Below the pieces are notes generated by a model, which was given only the letters and a program-made list of their open reading frames with translations, did not search any database and was not told the DNA's origin. Position numbers and translations under genes: made by a program. From contig CABVRQ010000090.1 of assembly GCA_902500695.1 (NCBI GenBank), positions 1 to 13,853 of the forward strand: DNA of 13,853 nucleotides, read 5' to 3'. Source of the stretch: an uncultured Nitrospira sp. (GTDB lineage: Bacteria; Nitrospirota; Nitrospiria; Nitrospirales; UBA8639). This document shows, one piece after another, positions 1 to 6,475 of this stretch; the stretch's first letter is position 1; every line of letters starts with the position of its first letter.

Positions 1-201
1 CAGTTGGAAATCATCGCCCTGACGCGGGGAGTGAAGCAAAGTGAGTTGATTCGAGAAGCCGTCGACGAGTTAATTGAAAAATATACACCCTCCCAGCGCC
101 TCACCCGCATTCAACAAGCCCGAGGCCTCTGGAAAAATCGAAAGGACCTCCCCGCCTTACGTGACCTTCGATCAGGATGGAGCCGAAGGGCTCAAACGTG
201 A
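1..201 (+). CDS. vapB: VapB-like antitoxin, ribbon-helix-helix, 5' truncated by window edge
   Basis: The reading frame is open from base 1, so the gene begins upstream of the window; the in-frame TTG at base 4 is not a convincing start. The visible part resembles the second half of a CopG/Arc-type ribbon-helix-helix domain (helix around GVKQSELIREAVDELIEK) followed by a C-terminal tail (RGLWKNRKDLPALRDLR). That tail is the type that wraps the partner toxin in VapB antitoxins with the 'AR-G-W-K-R-DLP-LR' pattern. The family neutralises the VapC RNase by direct binding and represses its own promoter, which would lie outside this window. The stop codon TGA overlaps the GTG proposed as start of the next gene (GTGA), so the two are translationally coupled. 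The toxin-antitoxin pairing is well supported; the exact subfamily is inferred. Confidence 0.75.
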   Translation, partial: QLEIIALTRGVKQSELIREAVDELIEKYTPSQRLTRIQQARGLWKNRKDLPALRDLRSGWSRRAQT

Positions 202-584
202 GCAGACCCTTCTTGGTCGATTCGGATGTCTTGATCGACTATCTCAAAGGTTTCGACTTAGCCTGCGATTTGATGGAAACGCATATAGACAGGATAGGCC
301 TCTCCGTCATCACGATTGCTGAAATACGGGCCGGCATCAAAGGGAGAGAAGAAGAGCAGGCCTTTGAACAGTTCCTCTCAGCCATTCCTCACTATGATGT
401 AACCCGAACGATTGCCGAGATGGGTGGAGATTGGGTTCGCCAATTCGGCCGGTCTCATGGCGTTGAAATACCGGATGCGTTGATTGCGGCCACCGCCGCC
501 ACCCACAACCTTGAACTAAAAACTCTCAATACCAAACACTATCCAATGATTAAAGACCTCGCCCAAGCCTATAAAAAGAATTAA
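198..584 (+). CDS. vapC: VapC-type PIN-domain ribonuclease toxin
   Basis: This is a PIN-domain endoribonuclease of about 128 residues, the toxin half of a type II toxin-antitoxin pair. The acidic metal-binding residues typical of VapC are visible: Asp8 (and Asp10) in LVDSDVLIDYLKG, Glu42 in ITIAEIRAG and Asp93 in IPDALIAAT. The C-terminal TLNTKHYPMIKDL matches the usual 'T-N-KHF' segment. Family members cleave tRNA or rRNA when freed from the antitoxin; the target here is unknown. I chose the GTG at 198 because AAGGG lies 7 bases upstream and the start overlaps the antitoxin stop as GTGA. An in-frame ATG at 177 would add seven residues but has no properly spaced ribosome binding site. The toxin looks intact. 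Confidence 0.88.
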   Translation: MSRPFLVDSDVLIDYLKGFDLACDLMETHIDRIGLSVITIAEIRAGIKGREEEQAFEQFLSAIPHYDVTRTIAEMGGDWVRQFGRSHGVEIPDALIAATAATHNLELKTLNTKHYPMIKDLAQAYKKN

Positions 585-645
585 CTGGCAGTTTTTCAGC
601 TTCGTGTTAAGTTCAGGACAGGCCAGCAGATTTCAGATTACATCA

Positions 646-1971
646 TCAAGGGGCGTTGGTATCTTCTTCATCGGTCGGAGAAGAATTCTTGGGTAGATAA
701 TACCGGCGGCCTTCTAATTCTTTAGGAAGATGAGTTTGAACTTTGGCACCCTTGGGGTCATCATGGGCATAACGATAGTCTTTCCCATAGCTTAAATCCT
801 TCATCAACGAAGTCACCGCATTTCGTAAATGAAGCGGGACCGGCAGATTGCCTTTTTCTTTCGCATCTTTCCTTGCGGCCAGGAGGGCCGCATACGACGC
901 ATTGCTCTTGGGAGCCGTAGCCAAATAGGTGACCCCATGGGCCAGGTTGATTTGTGCTTCAGGCAAACCGATGACCTCAACCGCATGGAAAACCGCCGAG
1001 GCAATCAAGAGCCCCTGCGGGTCGGCCATCCCGATATCCTCCGACGCAAAAATCAACATGCGCCTGGCAATGAACTTGGGATCTTCTCCGCCCTCCAGCA
1101 TCCGCGCCAGCCAATACAACGCCCCATCCGGATCGGAGTCCCGCATGCTTTTGATAAAAGCCGAGATTAGATTGTAATGTTCCTCCCCATCCCGGTCGTA
1201 GCGTAAAGCCTTCTGCTTCAGGGCTTGCTCGACTTGCAGGTGATCAATGGTGGTAGGTTTGCCTGGCTTCGCATATTGACCCACGACGAATTCCAGCCCC
1301 GTTAACATCGAACGCGCATCGCCATTGCCATATCCAATCAACAGTTGCTGAGCGTCGGGAGTCAGGGTGACGCGTGAAGAACCGAGCCCCTGCTTTGTAT
1401 CTAAAAGGGCACGATTCAAGATATGCCTCAACGCCTCCTCGTTTAAGGATTGAAGCACCACCACCATGGACCGCGACAACAACGGGGCAATCACTTCAAA
1501 AGAAGGATTCTGCGTGGTGGCTCCAATGAGTATGATATCTCCCCGTTCGACATAGGGGAGGAAGGCATCCTGTTGCGCTTTATTGAATCGATGAATTTCA
1601 TCCACAAAAAGAAGTGTTCGCTGCCCTGACACCTTGCGACGTTGTTGAGCCGTTTTCAGCAATCCGCGCAACTCTGGAACCCCGCTCAGCACCGCTGAAA
1701 ATGGCACGAATGTCGCCTGGGTTTTTTGGGCAATTAAATTCGCTAACGTCGTCTTCCCCGTCCCCGGCGGCCCCCATAAAATAAGTGAGGGCACACGATC
1801 ATGTTCAATGGCCATACGCAGCGGCTGATCTTCGGCCAGAACATCTTCCTGCCCCACAAACTCCTCAAAATCCTTCGGCCGCATCCTCTCCGCTAATGGA
1901 GCATGACGGTTATCGGAAGGATCCTGAATAGGGAAAAGATCTTCCTGGGACTGTGACTCAAATAATTCCAT
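646..1971 (-). CDS. rarA: Replication-associated recombination protein A (RarA/MgsA) AAA+ ATPase
   Basis: This 441-residue protein of the RarA/MgsA/WRNIP1 family is full length. These AAA+ ATPases act at stalled replication forks in the cytoplasm, as tetramers interacting with SSB. Visible motifs in order are Walker A GPPGTGKTT (67-75), Walker B LLFVDEIHRFN (120-130), sensor 1 ATTQNPSFEV (151-160) and the arginine-finger segment LLSRSM (164-169). The C-terminal signature MLEGGEDPKFIARRM followed by FASEDIGMADPQ (about 291-319) separates RarA from RuvB and DnaX clamp-loader relatives. The N-terminal PLAERMRPKDFEEFVGQ is the usual lid-proximal segment. The ATG start has only a GGGGGT stretch about 12 bases upstream as a ribosome binding site. 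It converges with vapC across a 61-base gap in which I see no clear terminator. Confidence 0.95.
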   Translation of the reverse strand: MELFESQSQEDLFPIQDPSDNRHAPLAERMRPKDFEEFVGQEDVLAEDQPLRMAIEHDRVPSLILWGPPGTGKTTLANLIAQKTQATFVPFSAVLSGVPELRGLLKTAQQRRKVSGQRTLLFVDEIHRFNKAQQDAFLPYVERGDIILIGATTQNPSFEVIAPLLSRSMVVVLQSLNEEALRHILNRALLDTKQGLGSSRVTLTPDAQQLLIGYGNGDARSMLTGLEFVVGQYAKPGKPTTIDHLQVEQALKQKALRYDRDGEEHYNLISAFIKSMRDSDPDGALYWLARMLEGGEDPKFIARRMLIFASEDIGMADPQGLLIASAVFHAVEVIGLPEAQINLAHGVTYLATAPKSNASYAALLAARKDAKEKGNLPVPLHLRNAVTSLMKDLSYGKDYRYAHDDPKGAKVQTHLPKELEGRRYYLPKNSSPTDEEDTNAP

Positions 1972-2146
1972 GAAAATTCACTTACCCCCAAGGCATTTCT
2001 GTGAACCGATTTCGTGATTACCTCTTTATTCTCAGTATGCTATAACCACCGGTCATGTACCCGCAAATGAACCCGGTTTATGACACTTTAGTTGAAGCTC
2101 TCAAAAAGAATCGATCTGGCGACTCTGGACGAAAAAGGAGGGAACG
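1972..2146. promoter_or_regulatory. Divergent intergenic region between rarA and the hydrolase gene
   Basis: This 175-bp gap separates two divergent genes and must hold both promoters. I could not find a convincing paired -35/-10 box for either direction. The clearest signal is the ribosome binding site AAGGAGG at 2135-2141, five bases before the GTG start of the hydrolase gene. Confidence 0.4.
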
Positions 2147-2941
2147 GTGAAGGCTGTCATTGATGGAGTCACAGTCGGTTATTCCGATCAAGGGAACGGC
2201 ACGCCTCTCGTCTTCATCCATGCCTTTCCACTTTCCAAAACCATGTGGCAACCTCAAGTCGATGCGCTGAAGGACAGCTATCGAGTGATCACTATCGACC
2301 TTGGAGGACATGGAGAATCCGACATCGTCTTATGGAATGATACGTTGGACCATTATGCCAAGGGTGTCATCCACTTGCTCGATCATCTCGGGATTGCTCA
2401 AGCGGTGTTTGTGGGCTTGTCCATGGGCGGGTATATCCTCTTTTCAATCTATCGACATTATAGCAATCGGGTGCACGCAATGGTTTTGGCAGACACGAGG
2501 GCCCAAGCGGATAGTGAGGAAGGGAAAGCTGGACGGCGTTCGATGGCTGAAGTGGCGTTTAGCGATGGAGCATCGGCCATTGCCGACCTCATGCTTCCTA
2601 AACTTCTGGCTCCTTCAACCCTTGAGCATCATTCTGAAATTGTGGAGCAAGTTCGACAGATGATTCTCCAAACGTCAACAGCGGGAATCGTCGTCGATTT
2701 GGTGGCGATGGCCGCCAGACCTGATTCAACGGATCTTTTATCCACAATGACCTGCCCGACTTTAGTTATTGTGGGCGAAAATGATGTCGCCACCCCGGTT
2801 GCAGAGTCTCATTACATAGCCGAGCGGATAGCCGGCTCAACCCTGGTCACCATCCCTGAAGCCGGGCACCTATCCAACTTCGAACAACCTGCCGCGTTCA
2901 ATGAAGCACTTCGGAGCTTCCTCACGACACACCGGTTATAA
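2147..2941 (+). CDS. Alpha/beta hydrolase (3-oxoadipate enol-lactonase/esterase-like)
   Basis: This 264-residue cytoplasmic alpha/beta-hydrolase-fold protein has no signal peptide. The likely catalytic triad is Ser92 in the nucleophile elbow GLSMGGY, Asp213 in VIVGENDVATP and His241 in EAGHLSNFEQP. The oxyanion strand is LVFIHAFPLS (21-30), and DLGGHGESD (51-59) follows strand 4. Overall layout and length match the PcaD/RutD-like group of small lactonases and esterases, but none of these substrates is implied by neighbours, so the substrate is unknown. The GTG start is strongly supported by AAGGAGG five bases upstream. The gene stands alone: rarA diverges from it and the next gene downstream is convergent and 407 bases away. 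Confidence 0.9.
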   Translation: MKAVIDGVTVGYSDQGNGTPLVFIHAFPLSKTMWQPQVDALKDSYRVITIDLGGHGESDIVLWNDTLDHYAKGVIHLLDHLGIAQAVFVGLSMGGYILFSIYRHYSNRVHAMVLADTRAQADSEEGKAGRRSMAEVAFSDGASAIADLMLPKLLAPSTLEHHSEIVEQVRQMILQTSTAGIVVDLVAMAARPDSTDLLSTMTCPTLVIVGENDVATPVAESHYIAERIAGSTLVTIPEAGHLSNFEQPAAFNEALRSFLTTHRL

Positions 2942-3348
2942 GTATTGCCGCAACGCCAAACCGATGAGAAAAACATCCGATCCAGGTTATTGGGTAGGGA
3001 CTGGAGAAATAGAGAAAAGACGGGCCTAACAGGAAGGAAAATTAAAAAATCAAAGTGAGGTCACAGAGAAATGCCCTCTAGGGAAAACTCTCATGAAAGA
3101 CTCATGTCCTATCTCATCTTAAGATGGGACTCTTCCATCCTGCAGTCAAGCAGGCCATCAAAACACAGCACCAGAAGGAAGAAACAAGGATGAGACCGGC
3201 GCCTCCTGCGCGACATGCCCTTCCCTGGGGACACATATAAAAACTCAATAATGTGACATTAAACCTGATTCCGTTAAAAGAATCAAATCTCTAGAAAAGA
3301 ACAGACACCTGCCGATTCTGAACGGGAAAGATGATAATAGAGGAGCAT
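2942..3348. other. Convergent intergenic region of 407 bp with small palindromes
   Basis: No gene of normal size fits here. The region lies between the 3' ends of the hydrolase gene (plus) and folE (minus), which makes its length unusual. It holds a 12-bp perfect palindrome CATCTTAAGATG (3115-3126), which as RNA could fold into a short TTAA-loop hairpin. It also holds a 13-bp perfect palindrome TAATGTGACATTA (3249-3261). On the minus strand a promoter-like pair TTGATT (3286-3281) and TTTAAT (3263-3258), 17 bases apart, could read into the 35-codon ORF at 3216-3109. None of the hairpins has a T-tract good enough to be called a terminator. Confidence 0.4.
3109..3216 (-). other. Speculative 35-codon ORF with basic N-terminus and hydrophobic core
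   Basis: On the minus strand an ATG at 3216 opens 35 codons. The peptide begins MSRRRRRSHP, continues with a hydrophobic stretch (CFFLLVLCF) and ends with a polar tail, the layout of a very short membrane or secreted peptide. AGGGA lies five bases upstream of the ATG, and a weak promoter-like pair lies about 45 to 70 bases upstream. An ORF of this size can occur by chance and I know of no family for it, so this is a candidate rather than a gene call. Confidence 0.15.
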
Positions 3349-4002
3349 CTAATCCCCGTCGCATCCGCGCTGGCGGATGAGCTTAAGGAATTCGTTACGG
3401 GTTTGTTCTTGTTTCCGAAAGACACCAAGCATTTCGCTGGTGACTGCCACCGTATTCTGTTTTTCTACCCCACGCATACTCATGCAGAGATGGCGGGCTT
3501 CCATGACAACAGCTACCCCTCGCGGCTTGAGCTTCGTGTGAAGGGTGTGGGCAATCTGAACTGTCAACCGTTCCTGGACTTGCAAACGACGACTAAAGGC
3601 ATCGACGACTCGGGGGATTTTGCTGAGACCCACCACATGCTTGTTGGGAATATACCCGATATGGCATTTCCCGAAAAACGGTAAAAGATGATGCTCACAG
3701 AGGCTGAAAAAATCGATATCGCGCACGATGACCATCTCATCATATTCAATGGGAAACAGAGCCCCATTCAGCAATTCATCGATATCTTGTTGATAGCCTT
3801 TCGTGAGAAAGGCCAGGGATTTGGCCACCCGTTTGGGCGTATCGGTTAATCCATGTCGTCGGGGATCTTCACCAAGATTTTCCAATAGTTGCTTCACGAT
3901 GATTTCCAGGTTCGCAAGATTAGGTCCACTGACCGGCTCGCTGTTTTCCCGGACGACAGCCCGTGATGTGGTAGATGAGGGCCGCTTCGGCTTGGTCCGC
4001 AT
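3349..4002 (-). CDS. folE: GTP cyclohydrolase I (FolE, type IA)
   Basis: The enzyme converts GTP to 7,8-dihydroneopterin triphosphate plus formate, the entry step to folate, tetrahydropterins and queuosine. The 217-residue protein is complete. It shows GLTDTPKRVAKSL (51-63), the zinc ligands Cys102 and His105 in SLCEHH and Cys173 in HLCMSMRG, the GTP-pocket segment KHVVGLSKIPRVVDAFSRR (121-139) and RGVEKQNTVAVTSEMLG near the C-terminus. It is the canonical zinc-dependent type, not the FolE2 type that replaces it under zinc limitation. The ATG has AGGAG five bases upstream and shares one base with the stop of the preceding synthase gene (TAATG), so translation of the two is coupled. It is the last gene of the operon. 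Beyond the first 25 or so residues, which are poorly conserved in the family, nothing is unusual. Confidence 0.97.
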   Translation of the reverse strand: MRTKPKRPSSTTSRAVVRENSEPVSGPNLANLEIIVKQLLENLGEDPRRHGLTDTPKRVAKSLAFLTKGYQQDIDELLNGALFPIEYDEMVIVRDIDFFSLCEHHLLPFFGKCHIGYIPNKHVVGLSKIPRVVDAFSRRLQVQERLTVQIAHTLHTKLKPRGVAVVMEARHLCMSMRGVEKQNTVAVTSEMLGVFRKQEQTRNEFLKLIRQRGCDGD

Positions 4003-4481
4003 TAGCTCTCCTTTATCCCGTTTCTGTTGAAAGAATCGTTGGGCACTCTGGGTGTGCCAATATATTCAAAATAGTTATCTCTGGTTTCAATCACACCAAT
4101 TTTCGCCAATTGCCCGGAAGGAATCTGATCAACCAGCAGATCCCAAAGCAAACGGGCTAAATTCTCACCGGTTGTCGTGACGCGGGCAAAGGCGGGATCA
4201 AAGTTGAGATGTTGATGATCAAAACGATCGACAATCTTATCTTTCACGAGGTGATCCAAGTCGTCCACGTTTGTGATCAACCCTGTACGCGGATCTAATT
4301 CTCCGCTCACCGTCACCAGAACCGTATAATTATGCCCATGCCCGTTCAAGTTATTACATTTGCCAAAGATCTTTTGATTGATATCGTCGGGCAATTGATC
4401 GGTATGCAATCGATGTGCAGCACAAAACCTATAGGTTCTGGTGATCGAGGATGTGGTCGGCATGGCAGTCGGTCTCAGCAT
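4002..4481 (-). CDS. queD: 6-pyruvoyl-tetrahydropterin / 6-carboxytetrahydropterin synthase (PTPS/QueD family)
   Basis: This 159-residue enzyme acts on dihydroneopterin triphosphate, the product of the adjacent FolE. Zinc ligands are His23 in FCAAHRL and His48 and His50 in NGHGHNY. The catalytic cysteine is Cys42 in FGKCNNLNGHGH, with Asp88 and His89 in RFDHQHLNF and Glu132 in VIETRDNYFEY. The residue numbers and the KCNN-NGHGHNY signature match animal PTPS (Cys42, Asp88, His89, zinc His23/48/50) more closely than E. coli QueD, whose segment reads CGRLHGHSF. The product could therefore be 6-pyruvoyl-tetrahydropterin rather than the queuosine precursor, but no queuosine or sepiapterin-reductase gene lies in the window to decide. 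It sits between ferredoxin and folE, overlapping folE by one base. The ATG at 4481 has only a weak AGAAAG ribosome binding site; Met7 is a possible alternative start. Confidence 0.92.
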   Translation of the reverse strand: MLRPTAMPTTSSITRTYRFCAAHRLHTDQLPDDINQKIFGKCNNLNGHGHNYTVLVTVSGELDPRTGLITNVDDLDHLVKDKIVDRFDHQHLNFDPAFARVTTTGENLARLLWDLLVDQIPSGQLAKIGVIETRDNYFEYIGTPRVPNDSFNRNGIKES

Positions 4482-4544
4482 TCTTTCTTTTTGCGAGGAG
4501 TTTCATGAACAATGCATCTGTGATGTGGATACCCTTACCTCCTA

Positions 4545-4562
4545 CCTTTTCGTGAGAAAAGG
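4545..4562 (-). other. Intergenic hairpin between ferredoxin and pterin synthase genes
   Basis: A perfect 7-bp stem CCTTTTC/GAAAAGG with a 4-base loop lies just after the ferredoxin stop codon in the direction of transcription. It is followed by TAGGAGGTAAGGG rather than by a T-run, so it is unlikely to be a full intrinsic terminator. It may instead mark a processing or mRNA-stability site that lets the upstream and downstream gene pairs accumulate at different levels. Confidence 0.3.
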
Positions 4563-4568
4563 GCCAAT

Positions 4569-4895
4569 TTACAAAGATTGTTCGACTTCGGCTTCACCCC
4601 ATTTTTCTTCTGGGACCTGCACAATTACATCCCCTAATACTCGAGCCTGACAGCCTAATCGATGGTAAGGCTCAGTCAGCGCTTCTCGATCAAGCAAATC
4701 CTGCTCATCAAAGTCGATATCAGAAAGATTCTCTTCGCCTGCAATCACATCCACCCGGCAAGTCGTGCAGGAGGCGTTCCCGCCACAATCATGATTCAAG
4801 GCAAATCCGAGTTTCTCCGCGACTTCTAAGAGGGAAAGGCCTTCAGAAACTTCGCCGGATTTACCCTCCGGATGAAGAAATGTGACGCGAGGCAT
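4569..4895 (-). CDS. [2Fe-2S] ferredoxin, adrenodoxin/Isc-Fdx-like
   Basis: This 108-residue electron carrier has the cluster ligands Cys37, Cys43 and Cys46 in CGGNASCTTC, plus Cys82 in HRLGCQARV. The C-x5-C-x2-C-xn-C spacing is that of vertebrate-type and bacterial Isc ferredoxins. The acidic stretch LSDIDFDEQDLLDR (57-70) is the usual docking surface for redox partners. It follows nuoF by 12 bases, so it is very likely cotranscribed and could accept electrons from that NADH-oxidising subunit. The ATG has AGGAG eight bases upstream. No IscSUA or HscBA genes are present, so a specific role in cluster assembly is not suggested by context. Confidence 0.93.
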   Translation of the reverse strand: MPRVTFLHPEGKSGEVSEGLSLLEVAEKLGFALNHDCGGNASCTTCRVDVIAGEENLSDIDFDEQDLLDREALTEPYHRLGCQARVLGDVIVQVPEEKWGEAEVEQSL

Positions 4896-4907
4896 ACAGT
4901 CTTCTCC

Positions 4908-6203
4908 TTACTCAGCACCAACTGGAACAGGCTTGAACGGACATCGCCCCAGGCGAATATGTTCTTCGAATTCTTGGCGAAACAGGCGTAAACTATTTTG
5001 TACCAATACCGCAGCTCCCGTGACCAGGGTACAAAACCCGGTGCCTTTGACAAATCCACAAATTTGCAAAAGTTTGGCCAGATCGCGCTCTTCCCCTGAT
5101 CCATCTTCAATTTTTCTCATCAAGATAGCTAATTCTTGGGTACCAATCCGGCAAGGTGGACATTGTCCGCAACTTTCCCGTTCAAAAAATCCTGAAAACT
5201 TAAGCGTTTGCTCCACCATACACGTCGCATCATCGATAACAATGACGCCGGCAGACCCCAATCCAGTGCCGGCTTTTTTAAGCGAATCGAAATCCATGGA
5301 TAATTCTAATTGATCCGCTCCCACCATGGAAAAGGATGGCCCACCGGGGAATACGGCTTTGACACCATGTCCGTTCGGCACGCCCTGCCCACATACCTCA
5401 ATCAGATGTCTAATGGACGTTCCCAACGGCAGTTCATACACACCGGGTCGATTCACCGCTCCACTGAGCGAAAACAACATCGTCCCTGGAGTGGTACTGG
5501 TGCCTACCTGTCGAAACCATTCCGGTCCATTTCGTAAGAGTTGGGGAATATTCGACAGCGTTTCAACATTATTGACTAAGGTCGGTTTGCCATGCAGTCC
5601 AAACTCTGTGGGATAAAACGGTGGCTTTTGCTTGGGCTGCGCCGGACGACCCTGCATCGATTCCAACATCGCGGTTTCTTCACCCGCCACGTAACTGCCA
5701 TATCCATCAAAAATTTCAATATCCAGGGTGAGACCTGTGCCAAGAAAATTCTTTCCCAATAAGCCCTGAGCTGTAGCCTGCTCTTTAGCCCGCTCAAAGA
5801 TAGCTCGTTCTTCAGAGAATTCATGATTTAAATAGATGTAAGCCGCCTTCGCTCCAACGGTAAACGCGGCAATCAGACATCCTTCCAAAAGTTGGTGAGG
5901 GTGATGCCGAATCAGATATCGATCTTTGAACGTTCCAGGTTCATGCTCCCCGGCATTACAGACAAAGTATCGCTCTTTGACGCGATGATTGACCACCTTG
6001 TCCCATTTCAGTCCGGTAGGAAATCCAGCGCCTCCCCGTCCTCGCAGATGGGCCTCTTTTAATTGTGCGATAATGGTATGCGGATCGTTCTTCGTGACAC
6101 ACTGAACCCAAGCATCATATCCCCCCTCCTGGCGGTACGATTCAATTTCACCTGGTTCACCCTTTACCTCCCGCAATACCCGAGGTGCAAATACGTTATC
6201 CAC
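4908..6203 (-). CDS. nuoF: NuoF-like NADH-binding flavoprotein subunit (FMN, [4Fe-4S])
   Basis: This 51-kDa-type subunit oxidises NADH and passes electrons from FMN to a [4Fe-4S] cluster. Counting from the GTG at 6203, it shows the NADH/FMN glycine-rich loop RGRGGAGFPTG (54-64), the FMN segment CNAGEHEPGTFKDR (82-95), GSYVAGEETAMLES, and GKPTLVNNVETLSN. The cluster ligands are Cys345, Cys348 and Cys351 in SCGQCPPC and Cys391 in GFCTL. Residue 85 is Gly where the family consensus CNADE has Asp. No NuoE or NuoG gene adjoins; the partner is the [2Fe-2S] ferredoxin 12 bases downstream. It could instead belong to a hydrogenase-, formate-dehydrogenase- or ferredoxin-linked complex (HoxF/FdsB relatives). 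I prefer GTG 6203 because AAGGGG precedes it by six bases; the in-frame TTG at 6221 has no ribosome binding site. Confidence 0.92.
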   Translation of the reverse strand: MDNVFAPRVLREVKGEPGEIESYRQEGGYDAWVQCVTKNDPHTIIAQLKEAHLRGRGGAGFPTGLKWDKVVNHRVKERYFVCNAGEHEPGTFKDRYLIRHHPHQLLEGCLIAAFTVGAKAAYIYLNHEFSEERAIFERAKEQATAQGLLGKNFLGTGLTLDIEIFDGYGSYVAGEETAMLESMQGRPAQPKQKPPFYPTEFGLHGKPTLVNNVETLSNIPQLLRNGPEWFRQVGTSTTPGTMLFSLSGAVNRPGVYELPLGTSIRHLIEVCGQGVPNGHGVKAVFPGGPSFSMVGADQLELSMDFDSLKKAGTGLGSAGVIVIDDATCMVEQTLKFSGFFERESCGQCPPCRIGTQELAILMRKIEDGSGEERDLAKLLQICGFVKGTGFCTLVTGAAVLVQNSLRLFRQEFEEHIRLGRCPFKPVPVGAE

Positions 6204-6439
6204 CGAAGCCCCCTTGATCAATGGTTTGGGCCCACATACATGTATCCATTATTTTCAATATTTGGATTACGGTATTTTTTATAAATCCCTTCCTCGAAAA
6301 ACCAAATTTCCTTCCATGTTCCAAAGGGAAATTAGGCGTCAAGGTGGGTTAAGAGCACGAGCACGACTCACTATACGAACGGGTCGCTAAAGTCGTCAAG
6401 GCAATAAGACAACCAGAAAGCACACCTATTCAGTGAAGG
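6204..6439. other. Leader and intergenic region upstream of the nuoF operon
   Basis: From the promoter at 6399-6370 the transcript would carry an untranslated leader of about 160 bases. The leader contains a possible hairpin with a perfect 7-bp stem AATTTCC/GGAAATT (6305-6311 with 6327-6333) and a second unpaired TTGACG at about 6340. No ORF with a good start was seen. I do not recognise a known riboswitch or leader peptide. Confidence 0.35.
6370..6399 (-). promoter_or_regulatory. Sigma70-type promoter for the nuoF-fdx-PTPS-folE operon
   Basis: Read on the minus strand, TTGACG (6399-6394) and TATAGT (6375-6370) are separated by 18 bases. Each box matches five of six consensus positions. It lies downstream of the mdh terminator and upstream of nuoF, giving a start near 6363. 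Confidence 0.6.
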
Positions 6440-6468
6440 AAAAAGATGGCAAAACTCGTCCTGCCATC
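6440..6468 (-). terminator. Rho-independent terminator after mdh
   Basis: On the minus strand the perfect 7-bp stem GATGGCA/TGCCATC (6468-6462 with 6451-6445) closes a 10-base loop and is followed at once by TTTTT. It starts eight bases after the mdh stop codon, so it ends the VWA-hypothetical-mdh transcription unit and separates it from the nuoF promoter. Confidence 0.85.
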
Positions 6469-6475
6469 CGCCAGG

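Noticed and set aside
829..1177. Plus-strand ORFs of 82 and 113 codons opposite rarA
   Set aside because: Both are shadows of the conserved rarA frame, without ribosome binding sites or recognisable motifs.
3267..3285. Terminator after folE formed by the TGATTC/GAATCA stem
   Set aside because: The stem is only six A/T-rich base pairs with an eight-base loop and no adjacent T-tract.
3331..3684. 117-codon plus-strand ORF opposite folE
   Set aside because: It lies antisense to a complete, motif-rich folE gene and its translation resembles no family; its length is explained by codon bias of the true gene.
4002..4481. A queuosine biosynthesis cluster
   Set aside because: Only the PTPS/QueD-family gene and folE are present; queC, queE and queF are absent from the window and there is no preQ1-riboswitch-like structure upstream.
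4545..4562. Intrinsic terminator between the ferredoxin and pterin synthase genes
   Set aside because: The stem is perfect but is followed by a G/A-rich sequence instead of a T-run in the direction of transcription, so only a hairpin is claimed.
4908..6203. Part of a complex I (nuo) operon
   Set aside because: No other nuo subunit gene adjoins; the neighbours are a ferredoxin and pterin enzymes.
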